Positions 26,291 through 37,527 of a DNA stretch of 64,000 nt are shown here, one piece after another. Position 1 is the first letter of the stretch; every line of letters begins with the position of its first letter. Source of the DNA: Verrucomicrobiales bacterium (GTDB taxonomy: Bacteria > Verrucomicrobiota > Verrucomicrobiia > Verrucomicrobiales > DEV007); assembly GCA_012960505.1 (NCBI GenBank), contig DUBC01000007.1:62001-126000 (forward strand), written 5' to 3'. Position numbers and translations under genes: made by a program. The notes beneath the pieces were generated by a model that ran no database searches, had not been told where the DNA came from, and saw only the letters and a program-made list of their open reading frames with translations.

Positions 26291-29200
26291 ATGAAGATTG
26301 AGCCCCCTATAGGTCTGATCCCTTTGCTGGGATGTTGTGCAATAATTAATTTCGCATCGTATAAAGCCGAAGCAAAATTGGTGATCAATGAAATTAATTA
26401 TTCCGTAAAGGATGAGGATGGAGTTGAGGATTTCAGCAAAGAGTGGGTTGAGATATATAATTCAGGTCCGCAAGAAATTGCTCTTCAGGGTTGGCGTATT
26501 AGCGCTGGCGTGAGTTATGAATTTCCCAATTATGTTATTGCTCCTGAATCTTTTGTAGTTGTTGCTGCGGATCCAGATAAGTTTTCGTCATTTTATCCTG
26601 ATGCCCCAGAAGCATTAGGCCCTTGGGTCGGGAGATTGTCAAATACTGGAGAAACAATACGAATAAGAGACGGTTCGAATAAAGAAATAGATCAAGTTGA
26701 TTATGCTGATGAAGGTTTTTGGGCTTCAAGAAAAACTGGACCCGAGGATCGTGGGCATGAAGGTTGGGTTTGGGAAGCTTTGCATGATAGTGGGGGAAGG
26801 TCTTTAGAGTTGGTTAACTGGGCTGACAAAAATAATAATGGGCAAAATTGGCGTTCTTCTATTCTTGAAGGAGGAACTCCTGGCCAACAAAATTCAGTCT
26901 ATGATTCAAAATTAGTCCCATTAATAGAAAGTATTAGCCATTTTCCGTTACTACCAAAATCAACGGAGCCTGTTGGGATAACTCTTAAAATTGATAATTC
27001 TTCACGTTTTGAGGATCTCAGGCTGGAACTGTTTTGGAAGGTAGATGGTGCCGCTGATAATTTTGCTTCAATGGGTATGAAAACTAATGGGGAGGGGGCT
27101 TATTTCGCTGAAATTCCAGAGCAGTCGGACAAATCGGTTATTGAGTTTTTCTTTGTCGTTGGCGTTGGCGAAAATGAATCTACACAGTGGCCGCCTCCGA
27201 TACTTGGTAAGGGTAATGTGTGTAATTATTTGTATATGGTGGATGATGGCTACGAGCATATCGATTCGGTGCCTAGTTATTATGTGATCATGACTGACGC
27301 TGAACGAGCTGAGCTCGAACAGATTGGGCGTCGATCCAGTCAATCTGATAGTAATGCTGAAATGAATTGTACTTTCATTAGCTTTGACGGAAAAGGGGGT
27401 CGAGTGAGGTACTTGTCTTCAATTCGCAACCGAGGAGCAAGTAGCAGGAATGGCCCTCCAAACAATCATTTAATTAAATTTAGATCAGATGATCCTTGGA
27501 ACGGACAGGAATCAATAAAATTTAATTGTCAGTACACGCATTCTCAAGTCGTAGGGAGTTGGCTTTATCAATGGTTGGGTGTAAAGGCAGCTGACAGCAT
27601 TCCTGTTAAGCTTCATGTTAATGGAGAAGACCTCGCGGAGTCCGGTGGGCCACGAATGTTCGGTTACTATGCCAGAACAGAGTCTCTCGATTCAAATTTC
27701 GTTGAGGCTCACTGGCCTGAAGATTCTGGTGGTAACATATACCAAGTAAGAGATGATGAGGATAATGGAGATGAGGGGGACCTTAAATATGAAGGGGAGC
27801 AGGCTGACTCTTATCGTAATACTTATTTCAAGAAGACAAACAGATCAGTAGATGATTGGTCGGATATTATTAATCTAACGAAAACTTTGAACAGTGATGA
27901 AGATCCTGATTACCTTGAGCGATTGTCTGAAGTTATAGACATTGATCAGTGGCTACATTTCTTAGCTGTGGATTCACTGATAGGAAATAGGGAGGGGGGG
28001 CTTACTACGGGTAAAGGTGATGATTATGTATTATTCAGAGGAGAGAGCGATCAACGATTTCAGTTAGTTCCCCATGATTTAGATACGGTATTAGATCAGG
28101 GAACGAGATCAGGGAGTCCTAACTTGTCAATTTTTACATATACAGGCGTTGATGGTCTTAGTGAGTTTTTGTCTCATCCTGATATCATTCCCCGTTATTA
28201 CGCCAAGTTCATTCAGATAATTGAGAGCAAATATAGGCCAGAGTTAATCAACCCAATCATTGATAGGGCAATAGGATCGTTTTTTCCTTCAGATGTTCTA
28301 AATGAGATGAAGGAGTTTGTTGTTGATCGTAGGCGTGGAGTTTTAGCTCAAATTCAGACAAATTATTCAGTAGAGGTGGATTTGCCCGAATCAAGTGATG
28401 GGTATTACCGCACAGTTAATGGAGAGGCTAGGCTCAGTGGAGATTTTCATGTTGGAAAGGTTAAATCCGTAAAAGTTAATGCAATAGATGCAGATCTTAA
28501 CCCTCGGGAAGGGGGGTGGAATTTAACTCTTCGTTCATTTGCAAATGGAGGTGCTTTAATGCCAGGTTTAAACAGGATTAGAGTCGCGTTTTATGACGGC
28601 CCTGATGGTCAGGTGTTGAATGAAGAGTATATAAAATTATGGAATGACACAGGAAAAGTTACAGAGGTTTCAGGAGACCTAACGGGCACCTCTATTAGAG
28701 GCAACGTATTTTTAACAACTCGAGGTTCATATATCCCTAAGGTTCCATTTCTTGTGCGTGTAGATGTAAGAGACTCTAATGGTTCTTATTTAAGAGAAGT
28801 TTGGGACACTTCAGTGACTCTCACTGCAAATAGGCCTGGAATTAGAATAAGTCCTAATGTTGTTAATCTTAGAAATGGATTGGGAAGTGCATTAGTTACT
28901 GTGCAGGGTGGTGGATTAGAAGAGGAAGTAGTTTTCATTTCAGAGGGTGCTATATGGAGCTATCTCGATAATGGATCGGACCAGGGCGCCCTTTGGCAGG
29001 GAGTGAATTTTGATGATTCGGGATGGCAACAAGGCAGGGCTGAATTGGGGTATGGTGATGATGATGAAGTTACTGAGTTGAGTTTTGGGCCGGACTCAAG
29101 AAATAAATACGCCACAACATATTTTCGATCTGAGTTTTATGTCGATGACATTGAAAACATTTCTACATTGGGAATGAGATTAAAGTATGACGATGGGGCT

Positions 29201-32200
29201 ATTATTTATATTAATGGCAAGGAATTCTTTAAGACTTCTAACATGGAGTCAGGAATGGCTTTTGATGAGTTTACGGTTGATGGTGATGATACTCCCACAG
29301 AGAACTTCCAGGAATTCTCACAACTGTCACCAGACTTACTCGTTTTAGGGAAAAACGTTATTGCTGTAGAAATAAAGCAAGGCGATGATCGAAGTTCGGA
29401 CGTTAGTTTTGATCTTCAGTTAAGTGCTCTTATTTCTGGCCCCTCTATAGATCCTGGCGATTTAAACTTAAATGTTGAAATGGGACAGCAGAGAGTTGCT
29501 AAAAGTATCATTAGTTTGGGTCCCTCTCCTGATTCCATCGAAGTTTCAGGGGTGTTAGAGGGCGCTGTAACTAATTGGTCTGAGGTGGTTCGTATCATAG
29601 GGGATGTGACTGTTCCGAAAAGTCATATTCTCAATATTTTACCTGGTACCATTATTTTGTTAAGTGGTGATGAGGAGCTTCAGAGTTCTGCTGGGTCAGA
29701 CCTAATAATTGCCGGTAGTATTAATTGCGTTGGTAATAGTGAGGAGCCTATAACGTTTACTTCTTCCTCCGCTGGGGAAGTGTGGGGGCAGATACTATTT
29801 GATGAATCAGAAGATGTTATTTTTAAATTCACAAACATTCACCATGGAGGTCATTCGCCAAAAGGTGGTCATACAGATCATGGGAGGGTATTGAGAGTTC
29901 TTGGATCAAGTGTAGTTTTTGAAGATTGTACGATATCAGATAATAGAGGGAAAGTTGGTCAGGCAAATGCACAAAATGGAATGGGTTCTAGTTTGGTGTT
30001 CCGCAGGTGTCATTGGGCAAGATCAGTGATGGGTTTTGAGACTTTTGATACGGGTGTGCTATTAGAGGATTCTTACATAACCGATATGCTGGGTGATTAT
30101 AGAGAAGATAATGTTACTGACGACAATGATGCTATATATTTGCATGAAGCAAGGCCAGGACAGGAGTTGATTCTTAAGAATGTTACAGTGGCGTATATGG
30201 ATGATGATGGGATAGATACCCTTGGAGCTGACGTTCTGGCTGAAGGTGTTATTTGTAGAAACTGTTCGGATAAAGGGATTAGTGTATTTGGAGGATCTTT
30301 TCAATTAAATGGTGGGCTCTTGGTCAATAATGTTATTGGAATTTCGGCTAAGGATGATGCTGATGTCGTTCTTAACAATGTTACTGTCTCTGGGAATGAT
30401 GGGGTTGGGTTGCAGGTCGAAAATAAGGACGGGGATGATGAACCTAGTCGGTATTTGGTCGATAATTGTATTTTATGGGGTAATGGAGTGTCTGTTCGTA
30501 CTGATTATAGTGACGAAGATATATTAGTTAACGGTTCCATAGTTGAAGGAGGATGGGAAGAGAACCAAAGTTTAGACCCTCTTTTTAGGAATTCAGAGAC
30601 TGGAGACTTCAGGCTTTCTGTAAACTCGCCAGCAATAGTAGAAGATTCAGATGAGGGAAAGGAAAAGGATGTAGGGTTTTATGATTTTGTTGTACTTGGA
30701 GGTGAAGTGCGTTGGGAATTAGATGGATCTCCTTACTACGTTACTGATGATGTGAAAGTGCCAGACGGAGTCGATTTTTATTTGGAAGCAGGAGTATCTG
30801 TTTATGTTGCTGAAGGTGTAAAAATTGAAGTTGAAGGTAAGGCTTCAATTGTTGGTGATCCAGAACGCAGAATTCAATTTTCTCATTTTCCTGGAGCACA
30901 ATTTGTGAAGGACGAAGCAGGTGATGGAGAATTGCCTGACGGACCTCCAAAATGGAGGGGCTTGAAATTGATTAACACACTAGATCTAGAAAATACAATC
31001 ATGTGTACTGATTTTGAAAGTGCTCAAGACGAAGAGGGTGCTATTGGTGTGATAAAATCACAATGTGTAATTGATGATGTTTCTTTTAGTAGAACTCACA
31101 TAAGGATGATTTATACCGAGGATGCTTCAATTATTATAAGGAATACAAAGTTTCCTGACATGTTCACTGAAGAGGAGAAGCCCGCGGAGCTTGGTCTTGA
31201 TAATATTAGTGAGCATATAAAAGGGATAGGAGAAATTCCTGAAGGTGGCAGGTACATTATAAGAAATAACTATTTTGGAAGAAACAAGGGTCATAACGAT
31301 GTAATCGATGTCGATAGTGGGTGGAGACCTGATCCAATAGTTCAAATTATAGGCAACTATTTTGCAGGTGCAGGCGATGAACTGTGTGATCTTGGAGGAG
31401 ATGTTTATTTATCAGAAAATGTATTTCTTAATGTTTTCAAGGATGATGAAACCTCAGATAGAGGTTATGCCAATGCAATCTCTACAGGTGATGTTGGTCC
31501 TGGGGCTACTTTCTCTATATCCAGAAATATCTTTTCTGATGTTGATCATGCTATCAGCTTAAAAATCGAGAGTGCTGCTATTTTTGAGAATAATACCGTT
31601 TATAAAATTCATCCCGATTTTGATGATAAGTTTGATAATCCGAGCGTTGCGTCTGTGGTAAATCTATTCATACCCACAGATACTGATTCTCGAGCCACTC
31701 ACGGAAAAGGAGCGTATCTTACTGACAATATTCTAGTCACTCCGAGAGTCTTTAGTGGCGCGGATGATGCTAAAGAACCACCGTATCCAGTAACGCCATT
31801 GGAATTGGTTCAAAATCTATTAGATCCGCAGTTATCAGATTTAGATATAGGAAGGAATCATGAAGGTGTGAGCGTTTTGGATCTGGGAGAGAAAAACACA
31901 ATTGATTTTCCGTTATTTACTGATCCTGAGTCCCAAGATTTCAAGTTGCATCCTGCGTCCCCTGCAAGAGGTTCTGGAAGATTTGGTCAAGATCTCGGGG
32001 CCTTGGTTCCTTCTGGAATATTTATATCTGGAGAACCTCCTTCAGTTACAACAGATCAAGAAGCTGTATTGATGGTTGGGGGTCCGGGATACTTTGCTTA
32101 TCGTTGGAGATTTAAAGATGCAGAATGGAGTGAGGTAATTGAAATAGGGGATGGTTTTAATCCACTTGGCTCCACTGTTCGCAGCGGGAAGATACTGTTA

Positions 32201-33982
32201 AAAGATCTGTTGCCGGGTATTTGTTCAGTTGAAGTTTTTGGGCAAGATTTTGCGGGGAATTGGCAGGAAGCACCAACTCAATCAGAACAATGGGAGATAG
32301 TCGAATCCTATCCCGACAGACTTGTTCTGAATGAGGTTTTAATTTTGAATGAAGGAGCCTATGAATCTGATGGCGGTAATCCTTCATATATTGAACTATT
32401 CAATTCAAGCCCTAAGGCGATTAGCTTGGATGGTTATTATGTCAGTTCATCGATCGGTGGTGATTCACGGATAGATCTTGACCAAATTACTGAGATTGAA
32501 GCGTGGAGTTATTTGGTAATTGAGATTAATTCTTCTAACGATTCTATAGATATAAATAAGGAAGGAGGTTCGTTCTATTTATTTGATTCAGATGAGATAT
32601 TAGATTCGATTGATTTTGGTTACCAGGCAGCCAATTACTCCATTGGTAGATATGGAAGGGATTCTTTGTGGGTGCTAAATGTTCCAACTCCTGGGGTAGA
32701 GAATAGGGAGGTGATGAATGGTGATCCTTCTGGTCTTAGGATAAGTGAATGGCTTGCTAATCCAGGGCCATTAAATGGGAGTGAATTTATTGAATTGGTT
32801 AACAATTCATCATTTCCCGTCACGTTAACAGGAATCAGTCTTTCTGACTCTCAAGCGCAGGGTGAAAATTCGATGGTACTTCCTGAATTAAGTTTTATTG
32901 CTCCAAATCATTATGTAACTATTAAACCTAAGGGATTTAAGCTTTCTACTGACTTGGATCAAATTGTGCTCACGGATAGAGATGGTTCACTTCTAGATAA
33001 TGTTATATATGGCCCACAGATCGAAGGATTATCAGAAGGGAAGATTGTAGGAAGTGATTCCTATCAGAAATTCATAGTGCCTACTCCGGGTGTTGAGCAG
33101 CCAGTAAAAGGATCAGATGAGTATTTGGAATATGAGAGATTGTTGGAAATTTATAACTCTCTTAGGATAATAGAAATTATGTACAACCCTCTGGGTGGAT
33201 CTGAGTACGAGTTCATTGAGTTACAGAATGTTGGAGATGAAACATTAAATCTAAATGGAATTAGTTTTGTAAAAGGCATTGAGTATACCTTTGACGAAAT
33301 ATTGCTTTCACCTAAGGAGTCAGTGGTTCTTGCGTCTAATTTAAACGCGTTCACTTCTAGATATGGTGAGGTAAACCATTTAATTGATGAGTATGCAGGA
33401 AGATTAAATAATGGAGGCGAAGAATTAATTCTTCAGTTACCAGATCCTTATCGATTTAATATGGTTAGATTTTCATTTAATGATCAATGGTACAGCCAAA
33501 CGGATGGTGAAGGGCATTCATTAGAATTGAGGAATTTAACGATTAATCCTTCCGATTATAATTCTAGGGAATCTTGGATAATCGGTAGCTATCTTGGGAG
33601 TCCGCATGGAATAATTTTGAAGGAGACTTATAAAATGTGGTCTGACGATAATAAGGTTGGACTTCCATATGGTGACGATGACGGAGACGGATTAATCAAC
33701 GCTTTAGAATATGTTCTTGGAGGGGGAGTTGAAGGATTTGATCAAATTGAGTTGCCGCGATTTGACATTGAGATGAATGCAATGATATGGGAAGTTGGCA
33801 CGAGGTTGGCCGCAAATGACTACAGAGTTATTTTCGAGTATTCTGATGACCTGAAGCAATGGAATGAGTTGCCTTCTGATCAAGTCAAAATTGGATCTCT
33901 AATGAGGAAAAATGTAATTCGGTTACCGTCAATTTCTCAAAAGGCATTTTTGCGCTTAAGATTAGACAGCAGTTTTGAATAG
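26291..33982 (+). CDS. giant exported CotH / lamin-tail / beta-helix protein
   Basis: A 2563-residue acidic protein with a possible signal peptide (hydrophobic residues 7-24, ending KAEA). Domain order by eye: lamin-tail domain at about 29-200; CotH-type kinase-like domain at about 330-690, with SIRNRGASSR and the metal-site LVPHDLDTV near 593; a galactose-binding-like domain at about 886-1047 (YINGKEFF, LVLGKNVIAVEI); two right-handed beta-helix regions at about 1100-1425 and 1470-1900; an Ig-like segment at about 1917-2007; three more lamin-tail domains at about 2010-2440; and a C-terminal DDDGDGLINALEYVLGG motif. CotH domains phosphorylate spore-coat proteins in Bacillus; in this phylum the target is unknown. 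It is probably a surface or secreted protein, encoded alone. Confidence 0.85.
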   Translation: MKIEPPIGLIPLLGCCAIINFASYKAEAKLVINEINYSVKDEDGVEDFSKEWVEIYNSGPQEIALQGWRISAGVSYEFPNYVIAPESFVVVAADPDKFSSFYPDAPEALGPWVGRLSNTGETIRIRDGSNKEIDQVDYADEGFWASRKTGPEDRGHEGWVWEALHDSGGRSLELVNWADKNNNGQNWRSSILEGGTPGQQNSVYDSKLVPLIESISHFPLLPKSTEPVGITLKIDNSSRFEDLRLELFWKVDGAADNFASMGMKTNGEGAYFAEIPEQSDKSVIEFFFVVGVGENESTQWPPPILGKGNVCNYLYMVDDGYEHIDSVPSYYVIMTDAERAELEQIGRRSSQSDSNAEMNCTFISFDGKGGRVRYLSSIRNRGASSRNGPPNNHLIKFRSDDPWNGQESIKFNCQYTHSQVVGSWLYQWLGVKAADSIPVKLHVNGEDLAESGGPRMFGYYARTESLDSNFVEAHWPEDSGGNIYQVRDDEDNGDEGDLKYEGEQADSYRNTYFKKTNRSVDDWSDIINLTKTLNSDEDPDYLERLSEVIDIDQWLHFLAVDSLIGNREGGLTTGKGDDYVLFRGESDQRFQLVPHDLDTVLDQGTRSGSPNLSIFTYTGVDGLSEFLSHPDIIPRYYAKFIQIIESKYRPELINPIIDRAIGSFFPSDVLNEMKEFVVDRRRGVLAQIQTNYSVEVDLPESSDGYYRTVNGEARLSGDFHVGKVKSVKVNAIDADLNPREGGWNLTLRSFANGGALMPGLNRIRVAFYDGPDGQVLNEEYIKLWNDTGKVTEVSGDLTGTSIRGNVFLTTRGSYIPKVPFLVRVDVRDSNGSYLREVWDTSVTLTANRPGIRISPNVVNLRNGLGSALVTVQGGGLEEEVVFISEGAIWSYLDNGSDQGALWQGVNFDDSGWQQGRAELGYGDDDEVTELSFGPDSRNKYATTYFRSEFYVDDIENISTLGMRLKYDDGAIIYINGKEFFKTSNMESGMAFDEFTVDGDDTPTENFQEFSQLSPDLLVLGKNVIAVEIKQGDDRSSDVSFDLQLSALISGPSIDPGDLNLNVEMGQQRVAKSIISLGPSPDSIEVSGVLEGAVTNWSEVVRIIGDVTVPKSHILNILPGTIILLSGDEELQSSAGSDLIIAGSINCVGNSEEPITFTSSSAGEVWGQILFDESEDVIFKFTNIHHGGHSPKGGHTDHGRVLRVLGSSVVFEDCTISDNRGKVGQANAQNGMGSSLVFRRCHWARSVMGFETFDTGVLLEDSYITDMLGDYREDNVTDDNDAIYLHEARPGQELILKNVTVAYMDDDGIDTLGADVLAEGVICRNCSDKGISVFGGSFQLNGGLLVNNVIGISAKDDADVVLNNVTVSGNDGVGLQVENKDGDDEPSRYLVDNCILWGNGVSVRTDYSDEDILVNGSIVEGGWEENQSLDPLFRNSETGDFRLSVNSPAIVEDSDEGKEKDVGFYDFVVLGGEVRWELDGSPYYVTDDVKVPDGVDFYLEAGVSVYVAEGVKIEVEGKASIVGDPERRIQFSHFPGAQFVKDEAGDGELPDGPPKWRGLKLINTLDLENTIMCTDFESAQDEEGAIGVIKSQCVIDDVSFSRTHIRMIYTEDASIIIRNTKFPDMFTEEEKPAELGLDNISEHIKGIGEIPEGGRYIIRNNYFGRNKGHNDVIDVDSGWRPDPIVQIIGNYFAGAGDELCDLGGDVYLSENVFLNVFKDDETSDRGYANAISTGDVGPGATFSISRNIFSDVDHAISLKIESAAIFENNTVYKIHPDFDDKFDNPSVASVVNLFIPTDTDSRATHGKGAYLTDNILVTPRVFSGADDAKEPPYPVTPLELVQNLLDPQLSDLDIGRNHEGVSVLDLGEKNTIDFPLFTDPESQDFKLHPASPARGSGRFGQDLGALVPSGIFISGEPPSVTTDQEAVLMVGGPGYFAYRWRFKDAEWSEVIEIGDGFNPLGSTVRSGKILLKDLLPGICSVEVFGQDFAGNWQEAPTQSEQWEIVESYPDRLVLNEVLILNEGAYESDGGNPSYIELFNSSPKAISLDGYYVSSSIGGDSRIDLDQITEIEAWSYLVIEINSSNDSIDINKEGGSFYLFDSDEILDSIDFGYQAANYSIGRYGRDSLWVLNVPTPGVENREVMNGDPSGLRISEWLANPGPLNGSEFIELVNNSSFPVTLTGISLSDSQAQGENSMVLPELSFIAPNHYVTIKPKGFKLSTDLDQIVLTDRDGSLLDNVIYGPQIEGLSEGKIVGSDSYQKFIVPTPGVEQPVKGSDEYLEYERLLEIYNSLRIIEIMYNPLGGSEYEFIELQNVGDETLNLNGISFVKGIEYTFDEILLSPKESVVLASNLNAFTSRYGEVNHLIDEYAGRLNNGGEELILQLPDPYRFNMVRFSFNDQWYSQTDGEGHSLELRNLTINPSDYNSRESWIIGSYLGSPHGIILKETYKMWSDDNKVGLPYGDDDGDGLINALEYVLGGGVEGFDQIELPRFDIEMNAMIWEVGTRLAANDYRVIFEYSDDLKQWNELPSDQVKIGSLMRKNVIRLPSISQKAFLRLRLDSSFE

Positions 33983-33989
33983 AAGATTG

Positions 33990-36900
33990 TTAAGCAATGA
34001 CCAGAAGTAAGTCACCGGTGTCAACATTGTCGCCTGAAGAGACTTCAATTGTTTCTACGGTTCCAGAGTGAGGAGAGGGCACTGTAGTGTACATCTTCAT
34101 TGCTTCTAATGTTAATAGAGGGTCACCTTCATCGACTTTATTGCCTATGCTGACATTGAGTTCAGCGACGAGGCCAGGCATTGGTGCTCCAATCTGACTT
34201 AGATCAGCTTTATCAGCTTTTTTGCGAGATTTTGCAGTAGGAGTAAGAGTTCTGTCCGTGATTAAGGCATGTCGTGATGATCCGTTGAGTTCGAAAATCA
34301 CATTGCGATTTGCGTTCTCGTCAGGTTCACCCACATTGATAAGTTTGACGAACAGTGTTTTTCCGACTTCGATATCTATGCTGATTTCTTCACCAATTTG
34401 TGCGCCATAAAAATATGCTGGCGTAGGCAATACGCTGAGGTCACTAAATTGGTTGTTGCTCGCTATGAAATCGAGAAAGACCTGTGGATACATTAAATAA
34501 CTCCAAATCTCATCTTCGGTTGGGGTTCGATTTATTAGAGCTTTCAAATCTTCCCTTATTTCATCAAGATTTACTTGATTTGCATGGTCGCCAGGTCTGT
34601 CAGTTATTGGGTCTTTATCTCCTAAGATTACTTTTTGGACGTCTGCAGGCCAACCGCCGATAGGTTGACCCAATCCACCTCCGAGCATATCAACAACAGA
34701 TTCTGGAAATGCTGTCCCTTTAGGAAGGTTGACTACATCAGCGGGGGTGATGCCTTGTGTTACTAAAAACATTGTCATATCACCAACGACTTTGCTGGAA
34801 GGTGTTACTTTGACAATGTCTCCAAAGAGATCATTTACTTCCGCATAACATTGCGCTATTTCCGGCCATCGGGATCCTAAGCCCATGGCTTCTGCTTGTT
34901 CTTTGAGGTTGGTGAATTGCCCTCCTGGCATTTCGTGTAAATAGACTTCAGCAGTGCCATGAGGTGGAGATGTATCAAATGGGAAGTAATATTTCCTAAT
35001 TTCCTCCCAATAATCTGAGAATTCATCTAGTGCGCGGAGATTTAGTGAGGATTCTCTTTCAGTATTTTCTAATGCGGCAACAATTGAATTTAGACATGGC
35101 TGGCTGGTTGATCCAGACATTGAAGAAAGGGCTGCGTCAGCTATGTCAACTCCAGCTTCAGATGCTTTCAATATTGATGAGGCATTGATGCCGCTCGTGT
35201 CGTGTGTATGGAAATGTATCGGGAGGCCTACTTCTTCTTTGAGTGTTCGTACTAGCTTTTCTGCAGCGTATGGGCGGCAAAGACCTGCCATATCTTTAAT
35301 GCATAAAATGTGTGCTCCCATGAGCTTTAATTCGTGGGCTAAATCAACGTAATATTTTAATGAATATTTGTCCCTTTTTTCATCTAGGATGTCGCCTGTA
35401 TAACAAATCGCAGCTTCACAAATTGAGCTTTCAGTCTCGCGGACCGCTTCAATGGCCGCTTTCATGTTTGGAGTGTAGTTGAGTGAATCAAAGACTCGAA
35501 ATATATCCATTCCTCGTTCCGCTGCATGATGGACAAAACCTTTCACGACGTTGTCGGGATAATTTGAATATCCAACGGCATTGGATCCGCGGAATAACAT
35601 TTGGAAAAGGATGTTGGGAACTTTCTCTCTCAATTGTGTGAGTCTTTGCCAAGGGTCCTCTTTTAGAAATCTCATTGAGGAGTCAAATGTGGCTCCTCCC
35701 CACATCTCAAGCGAAAAAAGTGAAGGAGTTTTTCTTGCGATTGCATCCGCTATGGCAAGCATGTCATAGCTTCTTACTCGCGTTGCCAATAATGATTGAT
35801 GAGCGTCGCGGAGAGTCGTGTCCGTAATTAGGAGTTCTTTCTGTTCTAATATCCACTCTGAGAACTTTTCAGGACCAAGCTCGCTGAGCAAATCCTTTGT
35901 TCCCTTGGGTCTTTGCTCCTTTAGATCTGCATCGGGGAGCCTTACTTGTTCTAGTGTTTTTGAAGGGGTCTGATCTTTAGCATTGGGGTTACCGTTAACG
36001 ATCACATCGCCTAGAAAATTGAGAAGTTTTGTAGCTCGGTCCTTCCTGGGCTTGAAGTCAAATAGGGAGGGGGTCGTATCAATTAGTCTTGTCGTAGCAT
36101 TACCTGAACTGAATTTATCATTGCTAATGACGTTTAAAAGAAAAGGTATGTTTGTTTTAACGCCACGTATTCTAAATTCTCTCAAAGCTCTTCTGACTCT
36201 TTGTATTGCAATATCAAATGTAGGTGCATGCGTCGTAAGCTTGACTAACAGTGAGTCATAAAATGGCGTTACTGTGGCTCCAGTGGTTCCAAGGCCGCCA
36301 TCAAGTCTGATCCCATGCCCCGAAGCGGATCGGTAGGTTAGAATTTTGCCTGTGTCAGGTGTAAATTTGTTTTCTGGGTCCTCTGTTGTGATTCGGCATT
36401 GAACTGCTACCCCATTTCTATCAATGTTTTCCTGGCTTGGCATGGCGATCTCTTTGGAGTGCATTTCATGTCCCTGAGCGATCAATATTTGAGTTCTGAC
36501 AATGTCTATATTTGTGATTTCTTCAGTGACCGTATGCTCTACTTGAATTCTGGGATTCATTTCAATGAAGAACCATTCCTGAGAATCTATATCTATTAAG
36601 AACTCTACAGTCCCCGCATTATCGTATTTGATGGATTCTGCAATTTTTACTGCGGCTTCGCATAGGTCTGTTCTGATTCTATCAGAAATGTTAATTGAAG
36701 GTGCAATCTCAATGACCTTTTGATGTCTCCTTTGAACGGAGCAATCTCGTTCATGGAGGTGAACCACATTTCCGTGCTGGTCACCGATGATTTGTACTTC
36801 TATGTGTTTAGCATTTTTGACGAAACGTTCCAAGAAAACTGAATCATCTCCAAAAGCATTTAGGGCTTCTGTCTGAGCTTCATTAAGGAGGTCCGGCAAT

Positions 36901-37460
36901 GATTTCTCATCATTTACAACTCGCATTCCTCTGCCTCCGCCACCAAATGCAGCTTTAATTATTAATGGGAATCCTATCTCTCGAGCAATTTCGAGGGCCT
37001 CATCCTTATCCTTAATGGGATTAGGATTTCCTGCAAGAGTTGGGATGTCTAGTATTGCTGCTTGTTTTCTAGCTGCAATCTTATCGCCCATTCCTGCGAG
37101 CACTTCGGATCTAGGACCAACAAAGATAATATCATTTTCTTCACACTTTTTAGCAAATTCAGCATTTTCAGATAAAAATCCATACCCAGGATGAATGGCA
37201 TCTACATTACGCTCTTTGGCGATAGAAATAATTCCCTCTATATCTAAGTAAGCACCTACAGGTCCTTTTTCTTTGCGTAATTTATAGGCTTCATCAGCTT
37301 TAAATCGATGTACGCAAAAGCGATCCTCTTCAGCAAATATAGCGACTGTGTTGAGGCCGAGCTCTGTGGCGCCTCTGAATATCCGTGTTGCTATCTCGCT
37401 TCGATTCGCAGCTAATAGTTTTTTTATCGGCCGGCGTTTTACTTCTGTGGCGTCGGACAT
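33990..37460 (-). CDS. pyc: pyruvate carboxylase
   Basis: A single-chain, 1156-residue biotin enzyme that carboxylates pyruvate to oxaloacetate. The biotin carboxylase domain is at about 10-470 (LLAANRSEIATRIFRGATELG, IKAAFGGGGRGMRVV, FIEMNPRIQVEHTVTEE). The carboxyltransferase domain is at about 545-1000 (LITDTTLRDAHQSLLATRVRS, EMWGGATFD, HFHTHDTSG). The biotinyl domain ends with EAMKM, whose Lys is residue 1122. All expected motifs are present, so it should be active and anaplerotic. It converges on the CotH gene, 7 bp apart, and is preceded by two hairpins. Confidence 0.97.
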   Translation of the reverse strand: MSDATEVKRRPIKKLLAANRSEIATRIFRGATELGLNTVAIFAEEDRFCVHRFKADEAYKLRKEKGPVGAYLDIEGIISIAKERNVDAIHPGYGFLSENAEFAKKCEENDIIFVGPRSEVLAGMGDKIAARKQAAILDIPTLAGNPNPIKDKDEALEIAREIGFPLIIKAAFGGGGRGMRVVNDEKSLPDLLNEAQTEALNAFGDDSVFLERFVKNAKHIEVQIIGDQHGNVVHLHERDCSVQRRHQKVIEIAPSINISDRIRTDLCEAAVKIAESIKYDNAGTVEFLIDIDSQEWFFIEMNPRIQVEHTVTEEITNIDIVRTQILIAQGHEMHSKEIAMPSQENIDRNGVAVQCRITTEDPENKFTPDTGKILTYRSASGHGIRLDGGLGTTGATVTPFYDSLLVKLTTHAPTFDIAIQRVRRALREFRIRGVKTNIPFLLNVISNDKFSSGNATTRLIDTTPSLFDFKPRKDRATKLLNFLGDVIVNGNPNAKDQTPSKTLEQVRLPDADLKEQRPKGTKDLLSELGPEKFSEWILEQKELLITDTTLRDAHQSLLATRVRSYDMLAIADAIARKTPSLFSLEMWGGATFDSSMRFLKEDPWQRLTQLREKVPNILFQMLFRGSNAVGYSNYPDNVVKGFVHHAAERGMDIFRVFDSLNYTPNMKAAIEAVRETESSICEAAICYTGDILDEKRDKYSLKYYVDLAHELKLMGAHILCIKDMAGLCRPYAAEKLVRTLKEEVGLPIHFHTHDTSGINASSILKASEAGVDIADAALSSMSGSTSQPCLNSIVAALENTERESSLNLRALDEFSDYWEEIRKYYFPFDTSPPHGTAEVYLHEMPGGQFTNLKEQAEAMGLGSRWPEIAQCYAEVNDLFGDIVKVTPSSKVVGDMTMFLVTQGITPADVVNLPKGTAFPESVVDMLGGGLGQPIGGWPADVQKVILGDKDPITDRPGDHANQVNLDEIREDLKALINRTPTEDEIWSYLMYPQVFLDFIASNNQFSDLSVLPTPAYFYGAQIGEEISIDIEVGKTLFVKLINVGEPDENANRNVIFELNGSSRHALITDRTLTPTAKSRKKADKADLSQIGAPMPGLVAELNVSIGNKVDEGDPLLTLEAMKMYTTVPSPHSGTVETIEVSSGDNVDTGDLLLVIA

Positions 37461-37527
37461 TTAATTTTATTAAGGATATGGACCGAGTTTTCTTCAATTT
37501 AATACTTGAAGGAAACAGTAGGTGATT

